Shown here: positions 9,256 through 16,767 of the stretch, piece after piece
How the letters are laid out: every line of letters begins with the position of its first letter
Numbering within the stretch: position 1 is the first letter of the stretch
DNA from: Paracoccaceae bacterium
GTDB lineage: Bacteria; Pseudomonadota; Alphaproteobacteria; Rhodobacterales; Rhodobacteraceae
DNA length: 64,000 nucleotides
Direction: 5' to 3'
Assembly: GCA_003605175.1 (NCBI GenBank)
Contig: QWDA01000002.1
Location: 372,001-436,000, forward strand
Translations under genes and position numbers: made by a program
The notes under the pieces: model-generated
Seen by the model: only the letters and a program-made list of their open reading frames with translations
What the model was told of the DNA's origin: nothing
The model's database searches: none

Positions 9256-10575
9256 CTACCGCGCCAGCACCAGGTCGGCCCGCAGCCCGCCGAGCGCCTC
9301 GCTCTCTCCGAGCCTCAAGCTCCCGCCGTGCTGCCGCGCGATGTCGCGCACGATGGAGAGGCCGAGCCCCACGCCGCCGCCCCGGTCCTGGTTCCGCGCC
9401 GGATCGAGCCGCGCGAAGGGCTTCATCGCCTCCTCCCGCCGGTGTGCCGGGATCCCCGGCCCGTCGTCCTCGACCGAGAACCGCACCGATTTCTCGCCGA
9501 TCGCCACGCTCAGCCGCACAGTCTTGCCATGGCGTTTCGCGTTGTTGATCAGGTTCTGCACCGCGCGTTCCACCGCCATCGGCCGCGCCTCGATCTGGCC
9601 CTCGCCCTCAAGTTCGCCGAGCGCGATCGCCAGCCCCTCGGTCTGCCCGCGCGCCACCAGCTTCTGCGCCAGGCGCAGCGGATCGACCGGCTCCGCCCCC
9701 TCGCTCGCCTCCACCGCGGCGAAGTCGAGGAAGGTGTCCAGCATCCGCTGCATCTCCTCCACGTCCTGCTCCAGCGCCCTCCGCTCGGGATCTTCGGGCA
9801 TCATCGACAAGGACAGCTTCATCCGCGTGAGCGGCGTCCGGAGATCGTGGCTCACCCCCGACAGAAGAAGCGTCCGCTGTTCGATATGCCGCTCGATCCG
9901 CGAGCGCATCTCGAGGAACGCCGCCCCGGCCTGGCGCACCTCGGTCGCGCCGGAGGGCCGGTAGTCGAACCCCTGCCCCTTGCCGAAGGCCGAAGCCGCC
10001 TCCGCCAGCCGCCGGATCGGTCGCACCTGGTTCTTCAGGAACAGGAACGAGATCAGCGTCACGAACGCCGCCACGACCACCATCAGCACCAGGAGCTGGT
10101 GCGGGTTCGAGGCCGACACCCGGTCGCGCGGGAACCCCACGAGGATCGGCCCGAACGCCGTCTCTACCCGGAGCCGCACCCGCCGGTCGTTGCTGGCGAG
10201 GTCGATCGCCGCGATCTCCGGCAGCGCCTCTTCCAGCACCCGCACCACGACCCGCCCCGAAAGATCGAACGCCGCCCGGCGGTCCACGATCCCCGCCGCT
10301 TCCTCGAAGATCACGTTGATCCCCAGCCCGCGCGCCAGCTCGCGCACCGGCCCCTCGATCTCCGTCCGGCTCTCCGCCGCTGCCACATCCGCCAGGACCA
10401 GCGACAGCGAGGGCACGATCGACAGCGTCATCTGCTCGGTCACCCGAGCATAGAGGCGCTGGATGAACACGTAGGAAACGACGATCTGGATCGTCAGGAT
10501 CGGCACCAGAAGGATCAGTGCCGCCCGGCCGAACAGCGATCGCGGCGTGAAGGATTTCAGAAGCCCGAAGTTCAT
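9256..10575 (-). CDS. Membrane sensor histidine kinase, EnvZ-like
   Basis: 439 aa. A first membrane helix (about 17-37) and a second (about 160-180) flank a periplasmic domain of ~120 residues; a HAMP linker follows. The phosphoacceptor box GVSHDLRTPLTRMK puts the histidine at residue 243. The ATPase domain has the N box NLINNAKRH, the G1 box EDDGPGIP and the G2 box GGGVGLGLSIV. The order and the periplasmic layout match EnvZ-type kinases. No response regulator gene is adjacent, so within this window it is an orphan; the partner gene must lie elsewhere. Confidence 0.92.
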   Translation of the reverse strand: MNFGLLKSFTPRSLFGRAALILLVPILTIQIVVSYVFIQRLYARVTEQMTLSIVPSLSLVLADVAAAESRTEIEGPVRELARGLGINVIFEEAAGIVDRRAAFDLSGRVVVRVLEEALPEIAAIDLASNDRRVRLRVETAFGPILVGFPRDRVSASNPHQLLVLMVVVAAFVTLISFLFLKNQVRPIRRLAEAASAFGKGQGFDYRPSGATEVRQAGAAFLEMRSRIERHIEQRTLLLSGVSHDLRTPLTRMKLSLSMMPEDPERRALEQDVEEMQRMLDTFLDFAAVEASEGAEPVDPLRLAQKLVARGQTEGLAIALGELEGEGQIEARPMAVERAVQNLINNAKRHGKTVRLSVAIGEKSVRFSVEDDGPGIPAHRREEAMKPFARLDPARNQDRGGGVGLGLSIVRDIARQHGGSLRLGESEALGGLRADLVLAR

Positions 10576-10620
10576 GGCAGAACCCTAAGCATCCGGAACG
10601 CGCCTCGAAAAGGGTGAAGC

Positions 10621-11517
10621 ATGGACAACCGCCCCGAACCCGGCCGCGCTGTGGAGATCCTGCCCGGAATCCGGCGCATTCTCGCGCCGAATCCCTCTCC
10701 GATGACCCATTGGGGCACCAACAGCTACCTGGTCGGCGACGGGCCTCTCGCGCTGATCGACCCGGGCCCCGATGACGATACCCATCTCGCCGCCCTCCTC
10801 GCCGCCATTGGCGGCGCCGAACTGGCCGCGATCCTCGTCACCCACGCCCATCGCGACCACAGCGCCCTCGCCCCCCGCCTCGCCGCCGCGACCGGCGCGC
10901 CGGTGCTCGGCTTCGGCCCGCCCGAGGCCGGCCGCAGCCCGGCCATGGCCCGGCTCGCCGCCACCGGAAAGGCCGGCGGCGGCGAAGGCGTCGACAACGG
11001 CTTCCGCCCCGACTGCAGCCTCGCGGATGGCGACACGTTCGCCCTCGGCACCCTCCGCCTGGAAGCCGTCCACACCCCCGGCCATTTCCCCGGCCATCTC
11101 TCCTTCGCCCTGGGCACAGCCCTGTTCTCCGGTGACCACCTCATGGGCTGGTCCACCACGCTGATCTCGCCGCCCGAAGGCGATGTCGCCGCCTTCCTCG
11201 CCTCCTGCGCCCGGCTCCTCGCCCGGCCCGAAACCCTCTACCTTCCCGGCCACGGCGCTCCCGTCGCGACGCCCCGCGCCCGGCTCGCGGAGCTCGTCGC
11301 CCACCGCAAGGCCCGCGAGGCGCAGATCCTCGAAGCTCTCGCCCGGGGCCCCGCCTCCGCCAGCACGCTGGCCGCCCGCATCTATACCGGGATCGCCCCC
11401 CAGCTCCTCCCCGCCGCCGCCCGCAACACCCTCGCCCATCTCGTTGATCTCACGGAAAGAAACCGCGTCGTCCCCGAGCCCGAACTGGCCTTCGACGCAA
11501 GCTTCCGCCTTCTGTGA
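10621..11517 (+). CDS. Metallo-beta-lactamase-fold hydrolase, LACTB2-like
   Basis: 298 aa. The zinc motif THAHRDHS lies at residues 74-81, with further metal ligands in HTPGHFPGH and GHGAP. The C-terminal ~80 residues (LAELVAHRKAREAQILEAL and on) form the winged-helix tail found in LACTB2-like members, some of which are single-strand endoribonucleases; others hydrolyse thioesters. It is divergent from the histidine kinase gene, 45 bp away. Substrate is not determined by the sequence. Confidence 0.88.
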   Translation: MDNRPEPGRAVEILPGIRRILAPNPSPMTHWGTNSYLVGDGPLALIDPGPDDDTHLAALLAAIGGAELAAILVTHAHRDHSALAPRLAAATGAPVLGFGPPEAGRSPAMARLAATGKAGGGEGVDNGFRPDCSLADGDTFALGTLRLEAVHTPGHFPGHLSFALGTALFSGDHLMGWSTTLISPPEGDVAAFLASCARLLARPETLYLPGHGAPVATPRARLAELVAHRKAREAQILEALARGPASASTLAARIYTGIAPQLLPAAARNTLAHLVDLTERNRVVPEPELAFDASFRLL

Positions 11518-11588
11518 AAAACGGCCCCAGTTTTTCACCCAACCCTCTGGACGCGCCCCCGCCCCCTTGCTATATCGCCCCCCGGTGT

Positions 11589-11663
11589 TCCGGCGTAGCT
11601 CAGCGGTAGAGCAGTTGACTGTTAATCAATTGGTCGTAGGTTCGATCCCTACCGCCGGAGCCA
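11589..11663 (+). tRNA. tRNA-Asn (GTT), CCA encoded
   Basis: The acceptor strands TCCGGCG (11589-11595) and CGCCGGA (11653-11659) pair over 7 bp, followed by discriminator G and an encoded CCA. The D arm is GCTCAGCGGTAGAGC and the T arm contains GGTTCGATCCC. The anticodon stem closes a CTGTTAA loop with the anticodon GTT at 11621-11623. All arms are regular. Confidence 0.97.
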
Positions 11664-11856
11664 AAATCTCATTTCATTGCACGAAGTTGGCAGCCAGAAT
11701 GGTCGTGGCATGATTGGCGACGCCGGGAGGGGCGATCGCCGACCCCGAGATCAGGCGCCTGATCGAAAAAGCGCTCCGCCGGCATGCCCGCAGCATGCGG
11801 ATTTGCGGCAAGGCGCTTGAAGAGATTTCAGGAAGGGTGCTATGTGAGCCCGGTTC

Positions 11857-11930
11857 GCGGGTGTAGCTCAATGGTAGAGCAGGAGCTTCCCAAGCTTAAG
11901 ACGAGGGTTCGATTCCCTTCACCCGCTCCA
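11857..11930 (+). tRNA. tRNA-Gly (CCC), CCA encoded
   Basis: The acceptor strands GCGGGTG (11857-11863) and CACCCGC (11920-11926) pair fully, followed by T and encoded CCA. The D arm is GCTCAATGGTAGAGC and the T arm holds GGTTCGATTCC. The anticodon loop TTCCCAA gives anticodon CCC at 11889-11891. It ends only 8 bp before the start codon of the thioesterase gene. Confidence 0.96.
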
Positions 11931-11938
11931 AGGCTGCC

Positions 11939-12412
11939 ATGACCGAATACCTCACCCCCCTCGACGCCGAAAAGCTCCGTGCCCTCGGCATTCCCGCGCC
12001 CTGGGGATTCGGCCAGGCCGACCGGGTGCGGTTCTACGAGCTCGATGCGCTCGGCCATGTGAACAACAACGTTTATCTGCGCTGGTTCGAGACGATCCGG
12101 GTCGGCTGGTTCGCCGCCTACGGGCTCTCGGGCATGGGCGCCGGGGATCCGACCTTCGTGCTCCGGCACGTCTCCTGCGACTTCCACGCGCCGATGTTCC
12201 TGAACGAACCCTACGTGGTGACCGCCCGCGCCACGTCCTTCCGGACCACCTCCTTCACCAAGGAATACGCGGTCTGGTCCGAGGGGCGGCTCAAGGCGGC
12301 GGGGCGCGCGGTGATCGTCATCACCGACAAGGCCGGCACCACGAAGCTGCCCCTGAGCGATGCCATCAGGGCAGCGCTGATCGACCGCGACGGCGCGCAT
12401 TCCGAGGTCTGA
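11939..12412 (+). CDS. Acyl-CoA thioesterase, hotdog fold (4-hydroxybenzoyl-CoA thioesterase family)
   Basis: 157 aa, close to the usual length. The motif RVRFYELDALGHVNNNVYLRWFE carries the D-x-x-G-H-V-N-N pattern of 4HBT-type thioesterases, with the Asp as likely catalytic residue; CDFHAPMFLNEPYVV is the second conserved strand. It would hydrolyse an acyl-CoA in the cytoplasm; the chain is unknown. The ATG lies just after tRNA-Gly, so the leader must overlap the tRNA or arise from tRNA 3' processing of a shared transcript. Convergent with mbfA, 7 bp apart. Confidence 0.88.
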   Translation: MTEYLTPLDAEKLRALGIPAPWGFGQADRVRFYELDALGHVNNNVYLRWFETIRVGWFAAYGLSGMGAGDPTFVLRHVSCDFHAPMFLNEPYVVTARATSFRTTSFTKEYAVWSEGRLKAAGRAVIVITDKAGTTKLPLSDAIRAALIDRDGAHSEV

Positions 12413-12419
12413 CCGCCGC

Positions 12420-13397
12420 TCAGCCGGAGCCGATCAGCACCCCCGCCGCCAGCACCAGCCCGCCGCCCACGACCACCTGCAACGTGGCGCGCCAGAACGG
12501 GGTGTCCATGTAGCGATTCTGGATCCAGGCGATCGCCCAGAGCTCGACGAAGACGACGACCAGGGCAATGAGCGTCGCGGTCCAGAAATGCGGGATCAGG
12601 TAGGGCAGAGCGTGGCCGAGCCCGCCGAGCGCGGTCATCACGCCCGAAGCCACGCCACGCTTCACCGGCGAGCCGCGCCCCGAGAGCTCGCCATCGTCCG
12701 AGGCCGCCTCGGTGAAGCCCATGGAGATTCCCGCACCCACAGAAGCGGCGAGCCCCACGAGGAAGGTGTTCCAGGTATCCCCCGTGGCGAAGGCCGCGGC
12801 GAAGATCGGCGCGAGCGTCGAGACCGAGCCGTCCATCAGCCCGGCAAGCCCCGGCTGCACCCAGGTTAGCACGAATTGCCGGTGCGCCGCCCGGTCCTCG
12901 CCCGCGACCGCCGCCTCGGTCAGATGTTCCTCGGCCAGCGCCGCCGCGCTCTCCTCGTGCCCCGCTTCCGCCGCTGCCAGCGTGCCGAGGAGCTTCCGCG
13001 TCTCGGCATCCTCGGTCCGCGCCGCCGCGCTCTGATAGAACCGCCCCGCCTCCGCTTCCATGTCGCCGGCGATCTCGCGGATCCGCTCCAGCGGCAGCTC
13101 CGCCATCAGCCAGACCGGCCGCCGCGCGTAGAAGCCCGAGACATGCTCGCGCCGGATCAGCGGGATCGTCTCGCCGAATCGCTTCACATGGAGGTCGATC
13201 AGCATCTGCCGATGGGTATCCTCTTCCCCGGCCATGCCCTCGAAGAGCTTCGCCGTGGCCGGGAAATCCTCGCGCAGCCGCCCGGCGAAGCTCCGGTAGA
13301 TCCGGGCGTCGTCCTCCTCCGAGGAAATCGCCAGCGCCAGGACTTCCTGTTCGCTCAGTTCGCGAAACCGCTTCCGGCCCGACAACATCGACAGCAT
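12420..13397 (-). CDS. mbfA: Membrane-bound ferritin-like/VIT iron exporter (MbfA-like)
   Basis: About 325 aa. The N-terminal half (around FRELSEQEVLALAISSEEDDARIYRSFA, and later EEDTHRQML and EAGHEES) is a rubrerythrin/ferritin-like di-iron domain with Glu and ExxH ligands. The C-terminal half is a VIT1/CCC1-type domain with about four to five membrane helices. This fusion is the MbfA type, which exports iron and protects against iron and peroxide stress in Rhizobiales. I prefer ATG 13397 (MLSMLSG), which has GGGGGCGG upstream; the ATG at 13409 would lie only 3 bp from the Irr-type operator and has no ribosome site. Confidence 0.88.
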   Translation of the reverse strand: MLSMLSGRKRFRELSEQEVLALAISSEEDDARIYRSFAGRLREDFPATAKLFEGMAGEEDTHRQMLIDLHVKRFGETIPLIRREHVSGFYARRPVWLMAELPLERIREIAGDMEAEAGRFYQSAAARTEDAETRKLLGTLAAAEAGHEESAAALAEEHLTEAAVAGEDRAAHRQFVLTWVQPGLAGLMDGSVSTLAPIFAAAFATGDTWNTFLVGLAASVGAGISMGFTEAASDDGELSGRGSPVKRGVASGVMTALGGLGHALPYLIPHFWTATLIALVVVFVELWAIAWIQNRYMDTPFWRATLQVVVGGGLVLAAGVLIGSG

Positions 13398-13411
13398 CAC
13401 CGCCCCCATAG

Positions 13412-13428
13412 ATTAGAATTGTTCTAAT
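13412..13428 (-). promoter_or_regulatory. Iron control element (Irr/ICE-type palindrome) at mbfA
   Basis: The palindrome TTAGAA-TTG-TTCTAA matches the ICE/Irr box known from alphaproteobacteria (TTTAGAA-N3-TTCTAAA). It lies 15-31 bp before the preferred mbfA start, a position suited to repression. In Agrobacterium and Bradyrhizobium, mbfA is an Irr target, so the match of operator and gene supports both assignments. The divergent ABC gene starts 83 bp away and could be affected as well. Confidence 0.82.
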
Positions 13429-13510
13429 GATATGCGGCCGACCGACATGTGCAAGCCTGCACAGGCGCGATGCTGTTGCACAGCGGCGCTTTCCCGGCTT
13501 AGGTCGCGCC

Positions 13511-14452
13511 ATGAGCGCTATCGTCACGATCTCGGACCTCAGGAAGACCTACGACGGCGGGTTGACTGCACTGAACGGAGTGGACCTCGCCATCGAGGAG
13601 GGCGAGATCCTCGCGCTCCTGGGACCGAACGGAGCCGGCAAGACCACGCTGATCTCGGCGATCTGCGGCATCGTCTCCCCGAGTGCGGGACAGGTCGTCG
13701 TCGGCGGCCACGATATCGCCGGTGCGTACCGTGCCGCGCGCGCCCTGATCGGGCTCGTGCCGCAGGAAATCTCTCTCGAACCCTTCGAGAAGGTGCTGAC
13801 CACCGTGCGCTTCTCGCGCGGTCTCTTCGGCAAGCGCCGCGACGACGCGCTGGTCGAGAGCATCCTCCGCAAGCTCTCGCTCTGGGACAAGCGCGACAGC
13901 CAGGTCAAGGAGCTCTCGGGAGGCATGAAACGCCGCGTCCTGATCGCCAAGGCGCTCTCCCATGAACCGCGCGTCCTGTTTCTCGACGAACCGACCGCCG
14001 GGGTCGACGTGGAACTGCGCCGCGACATGTGGGAGATCGTCAAGGAGCTGAAGGCGCAAGGCGTCACCATCATCCTCACCACCCATTACATCGAGGAGGC
14101 CGAGGCCATCGCCGACCGGATCGCGGTGATCTCCAAGGGCCAGATCCTGCTCGTCGAGGAAAAGGACAAGCTCATGCGCCGGATGGGCCGGAAGCAGCTC
14201 ACGATCGAGCTCGACCGGCCGCTCGAGGAGATCCCCGAAGCGCTCGCCGGATACGGGCTCGAACCCGGGCCGGTCGCCGGCACGCTGGTCTATTCCTATG
14301 ACAGCCAGGGCGAGCGCACCGGCATCACCCGGCTCCTGAACGATCTTCAGGCCGCCGGGCTGCAGCTCCGCGACGTCTCGACCCGCGAATCCTCGCTCGA
14401 GGAGATCTTCGTCGGCCTCGTTGCCGGCGATGCCGGGGAGGAAAGATCATGA
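13511..14452 (+). CDS. ABC-2 type exporter ATP-binding protein
   Basis: 313 aa from the ATG at 13511; the open frame runs further up but only through the promoter region. Walker [11 protein letters not shown], signature [16 protein letters not shown] and Walker [13 protein letters not shown] are intact. The ~80-residue C-terminal tail is usual for drug/polysaccharide-type ABC-2 ATPases (CcmA/NodI-like). It overlaps the permease gene by ATGA. The cargo is unknown; closeness to mbfA does not by itself imply iron transport. Confidence 0.9.
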   Translation: MSAIVTISDLRKTYDGGLTALNGVDLAIEEGEILALLGPNGAGKTTLISAICGIVSPSAGQVVVGGHDIAGAYRAARALIGLVPQEISLEPFEKVLTTVRFSRGLFGKRRDDALVESILRKLSLWDKRDSQVKELSGGMKRRVLIAKALSHEPRVLFLDEPTAGVDVELRRDMWEIVKELKAQGVTIILTTHYIEEAEAIADRIAVISKGQILLVEEKDKLMRRMGRKQLTIELDRPLEEIPEALAGYGLEPGPVAGTLVYSYDSQGERTGITRLLNDLQAAGLQLRDVSTRESSLEEIFVGLVAGDAGEERS

Positions 14453-15210
14453 ACCTCGAAGCCGTCCGCGCGATCTATGTCTTCGAGATGGGCCGCACCT
14501 TCCGCACGCTCCTGCAATCGGTGGTGTCGCCGGTGCTCTCCACCTCGCTCTATTTCATCGTCTTCGGCGCCGCGATCGGCAGCCGAATCCAGGAGGTCGA
14601 GGGGGTCAGCTACGGCGCCTTCATCGTGCCGGGCCTGATCATGCTGACGGTGCTCACCCAGTCGGTCTCCAACGCCTCCTTCGGGATCTATTTCCCCAAG
14701 TTCATCGGCACGATCTACGAGCACCTCTCGGCGCCCGCCTCGTTCCTGGAAATCACCGCCGGCTATGTCCTCGCCGCCGCCACGAAATCGCTGGCGATCG
14801 GGCTGATCATCCTCGCCACCTCGTTCTTCTTCGTCGAGCTTTCCATCGCGCACCCGTTCTGGATGGTGATCTTCCTCGTCCTGACCTGCCTCTCGTTCAG
14901 CCTTCTCGGCTTCATCATCGGCATCTGGGCACGGAGCTTCGAGCAGCTCCAGCTCGTCCCGCTCCTGGTCATCACTCCCCTCGTCTTCCTCGGCGGCTCG
15001 TTCTACTCGATCTCGATGCTGCCGCCGTTCTGGCAGTCGGTGACGCTGTTCAACCCGGTCGTCTATCTTGTCTCGGGCTTCCGCTGGGCCTTCTTCGGCC
15101 TCGCCGACGTCTCCCTCGGCCTCAGCCTTGCGGCGATCCTCGGCTTCACCGGGCTCTGCCTCGCGGTGATCTGGTGGATCTTCACCACCGGCTGGCGGCT
15201 CCGGCAGTAG
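14449..15210 (+). CDS. ABC-2 type exporter permease
   Basis: 253 aa with about six membrane helices; the start overlaps the ATPase stop. The segments [24 protein letters not shown] and [35 protein letters not shown] are typical of ABC-2 permeases of the NodJ/DrrB class. It forms the exporter with the preceding ATPase. No third component or periplasmic partner is present nearby. Confidence 0.9.
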   Translation: MNLEAVRAIYVFEMGRTFRTLLQSVVSPVLSTSLYFIVFGAAIGSRIQEVEGVSYGAFIVPGLIMLTVLTQSVSNASFGIYFPKFIGTIYEHLSAPASFLEITAGYVLAAATKSLAIGLIILATSFFFVELSIAHPFWMVIFLVLTCLSFSLLGFIIGIWARSFEQLQLVPLLVITPLVFLGGSFYSISMLPPFWQSVTLFNPVVYLVSGFRWAFFGLADVSLGLSLAAILGFTGLCLAVIWWIFTTGWRLRQ

Positions 15211-15227
15211 CGGCGGTCGAGCCGCCC

Positions 15228-15270
15228 CGCCCGAATGGCGCCGAAGGCGCCGGGCGAGCGCCTGCCCGTG
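15228..15270 (+). repeat. Copy 2 of the dispersed GC-rich repeat (left arm of an inverted pair)
   Basis: It is almost identical to 5181-5222. Its last 22 bases (15249-15270) are the exact reverse complement of 15391-15412, making a 22-bp inverted repeat separated by 120 bp. The pair stands between the ABC permease and ssrA. The distance is too large for a terminator; it looks like two copies of one mobile or repetitive intergenic element in opposite orientation. Confidence 0.75.
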
Positions 15271-15390
15271 TCACGCCGGAGGCCTGCCTCCGGCACGACC
15301 GGGCTGGCGCATTGGTGACGTTCCGCGCCGAACCTCGGTTCAGCGGTCTTGCACCATAAACCGCGCCGCTCGGCCGTTGGGGCGCCAACC

Positions 15391-15412
15391 CACGGGCAGG
15401 CGCTCGCCCGGC
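15391..15412 (-). repeat. Copy 3 of the dispersed repeat, inverted core
   Basis: The 22 bp are the perfect reverse complement of 15249-15270. It ends 11 bp before the proposed ssrA -35 box, so the repeat forms the upstream border of the tmRNA promoter. Confidence 0.75.
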
Positions 15413-15422
15413 TTCCGTTGTG

Positions 15423-15451
15423 CTTGATCCGCCGCCCCGAAACCCCTATCT
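15423..15451 (+). promoter_or_regulatory. Probable sigma-70-type promoter of ssrA
   Basis: CTTGAT at 15423-15428 and CTATCT at 15446-15451 are separated by 17 bp and lie just before the start of the conserved tmRNA acceptor piece. The spacing is ideal and both hexamers are near consensus for alphaproteobacterial housekeeping promoters. Confidence 0.55.
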
Positions 15452-15457
15452 CTGCAA

Positions 15458-15795
15458 TGTTCCCTCACGGGAACTATGGACATAAACGCGCTCGTAATAA
15501 GCGGATCGGACCCGGGGGCGGTACCCGGCGGCTCCACCAGACTCCCTCGTTGGGGGACCATGGGGCCGAAACAGGATCGACGGACGTCTAAAGGGGTTTG
15601 CTTTGTCTCGGTGAGGTACCACCGTTATCGGTCCGACAAGTACAGTTGCCAACGACAACCGTGCTCCGGTGGCGCTCGCTGCGTAAGCAGTGCGAACCAT
15701 CGAAATCTAAGCCCTTGCGCCTAGCAGCGTAAGGCGGGGTTCGCAGGCACCTGGCAACAGAAGCCTGCATCTCCCCACATTTCAAGGCCCTGAAC
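15458..15795 (+). ncRNA. ssrA: Circularly permuted two-piece tmRNA (ssrA)
   Basis: The acceptor piece comes first: T arm CCGGG-GGCGGTA-CCCGG, then acceptor strand CGGCTCC, A, CCA ending at 15539. After a 22-nt spacer removed in maturation, the coding piece begins at 15562 with GGGGCCG, which pairs with CGGCTCC over all 7 bp, and continues with the conserved AGGATCGACGG. The tag reading frame runs 15648-15686 and encodes ANDNRAPVALAA followed by TAA. Piece order reversed relative to E. coli is the known alphaproteobacterial arrangement. The function is rescue of stalled ribosomes. The outer ends (here 15458 and 15795) are approximate. Confidence 0.95.
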
Positions 15796-16017
15796 CGCGT
15801 CGTTCATGCAATTGCGCGGCCCGTCGGCGCGGCCTACAGTTCGCGGGAACAGTCCGTTGCCGCAACATTGCCGCATCCCTGCCTCCGCCCTGCCAGCAAG
15901 GCCGGGAAACACGGCCCGGCCGGATTTCCGACGCTGCGTCATCATTTGTATACCTTGGCACACATTCAGAAGATCCCCATGTGAAGAGCGGGGCATTTGA
16001 CGAAAAGGGGGACTTCC

Positions 16018-16752
16018 ATGATCGACATGCTGCTCTCGGCGCCCTTGGTGCCGTTCAGCCTCGCGCTCGGCCTGCTTTTCGCGCTGTTGGGCGTCGAGAT
16101 CGTCACGCAACTGGTGGGCACCAGCCTGCTCGGCGCCGGTGACGGCCCCGATTTCGACCTCGACGCCGCCGCGGCGGGCGATGCCTTCGACTTCGACGCC
16201 GGTGCCGAGATCGACGCGGGCGGGCTTCCCGATCCGGGCGATCTCGCGGCCCCTGCCAGCCCGGACGGCGGTTCGGCCCTCGACATCCTCGGCCTGAGCG
16301 GCGTGCCGTTGCTTCTGTGGTTCGCCGCCTTCCTGCTTGCCTTCGGGCTTTCGGGGCTCCTGATCCAGGGCGTCATCCGGAGCGTCTTCGGCGCGCCCCT
16401 GCCCTGGCCCGCCGCCGTGGCCTTTACCCTGCCCTTCGGCCTCGGCGGCGCGCGGACCTTCGCCCGCGCCTTCGCCGCGGTCCTGCCGAAGACCGAAACC
16501 ACCGCGACCCGCGCGCAGTTCTTCGGCGGCCTTCGTGGCACGGTCAGCCAGGGCACCGCCCGTCGCGGCAGCCCGGCCGAGGTCCGCCTGCACGACCGCC
16601 ACGGCAACGTGCACTACATCCGCGCCGAACCTTTCGAGGACTGCACCGAAATCACCGAGGGCACCGATGTGGTCATCGTCCGCGAACGCGCCGCCCCCGG
16701 CGCGTACACCCTCAGGCTTCTGCCCATTCCCGGCGCCGAAAGCGCCGCCTAA
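16018..16752 (+). CDS. Membrane protein with OB-fold domain, YqiJ-like (flotillin partner)
   Basis: 244 aa from ATG 16018, with AAAAGGGG upstream; a TTG 21 bp earlier is weaker. A membrane helix near the N-terminus, an acidic Asp/Ala-rich stretch (about 45-80) and one or two helices around 95-150 precede a soluble C-terminal domain that resembles the OB fold of YqiJ/NfeD proteins (GTVSQGTARRGSPAEVRLHDRHGN). Such proteins pair with flotillins; the flotillin gene follows 15 bp downstream. Role inferred: scaffold of membrane microdomains. Confidence 0.8.
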   Translation: MIDMLLSAPLVPFSLALGLLFALLGVEIVTQLVGTSLLGAGDGPDFDLDAAAAGDAFDFDAGAEIDAGGLPDPGDLAAPASPDGGSALDILGLSGVPLLLWFAAFLLAFGLSGLLIQGVIRSVFGAPLPWPAAVAFTLPFGLGGARTFARAFAAVLPKTETTATRAQFFGGLRGTVSQGTARRGSPAEVRLHDRHGNVHYIRAEPFEDCTEITEGTDVVIVRERAAPGAYTLRLLPIPGAESAA

Positions 16753-16767
16753 CCGGGAGGTTCTTCA

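Noticed and set aside
11714-11866. 51-codon plus-strand frame from TTG (ending with LIEKALRRHARSMRICGKALEEISG) between the two tRNA genes
   Set aside because: Helical and plausible, but there is no recognised family, the start codon is TTG without a ribosome site, and the stop lies inside tRNA-Gly. It could be a remnant.
11589-11930. tRNA genes considered as attachment site of an integrated element
   Set aside because: No integrase gene, no repeated tRNA 3' end and no composition shift lie next to them.
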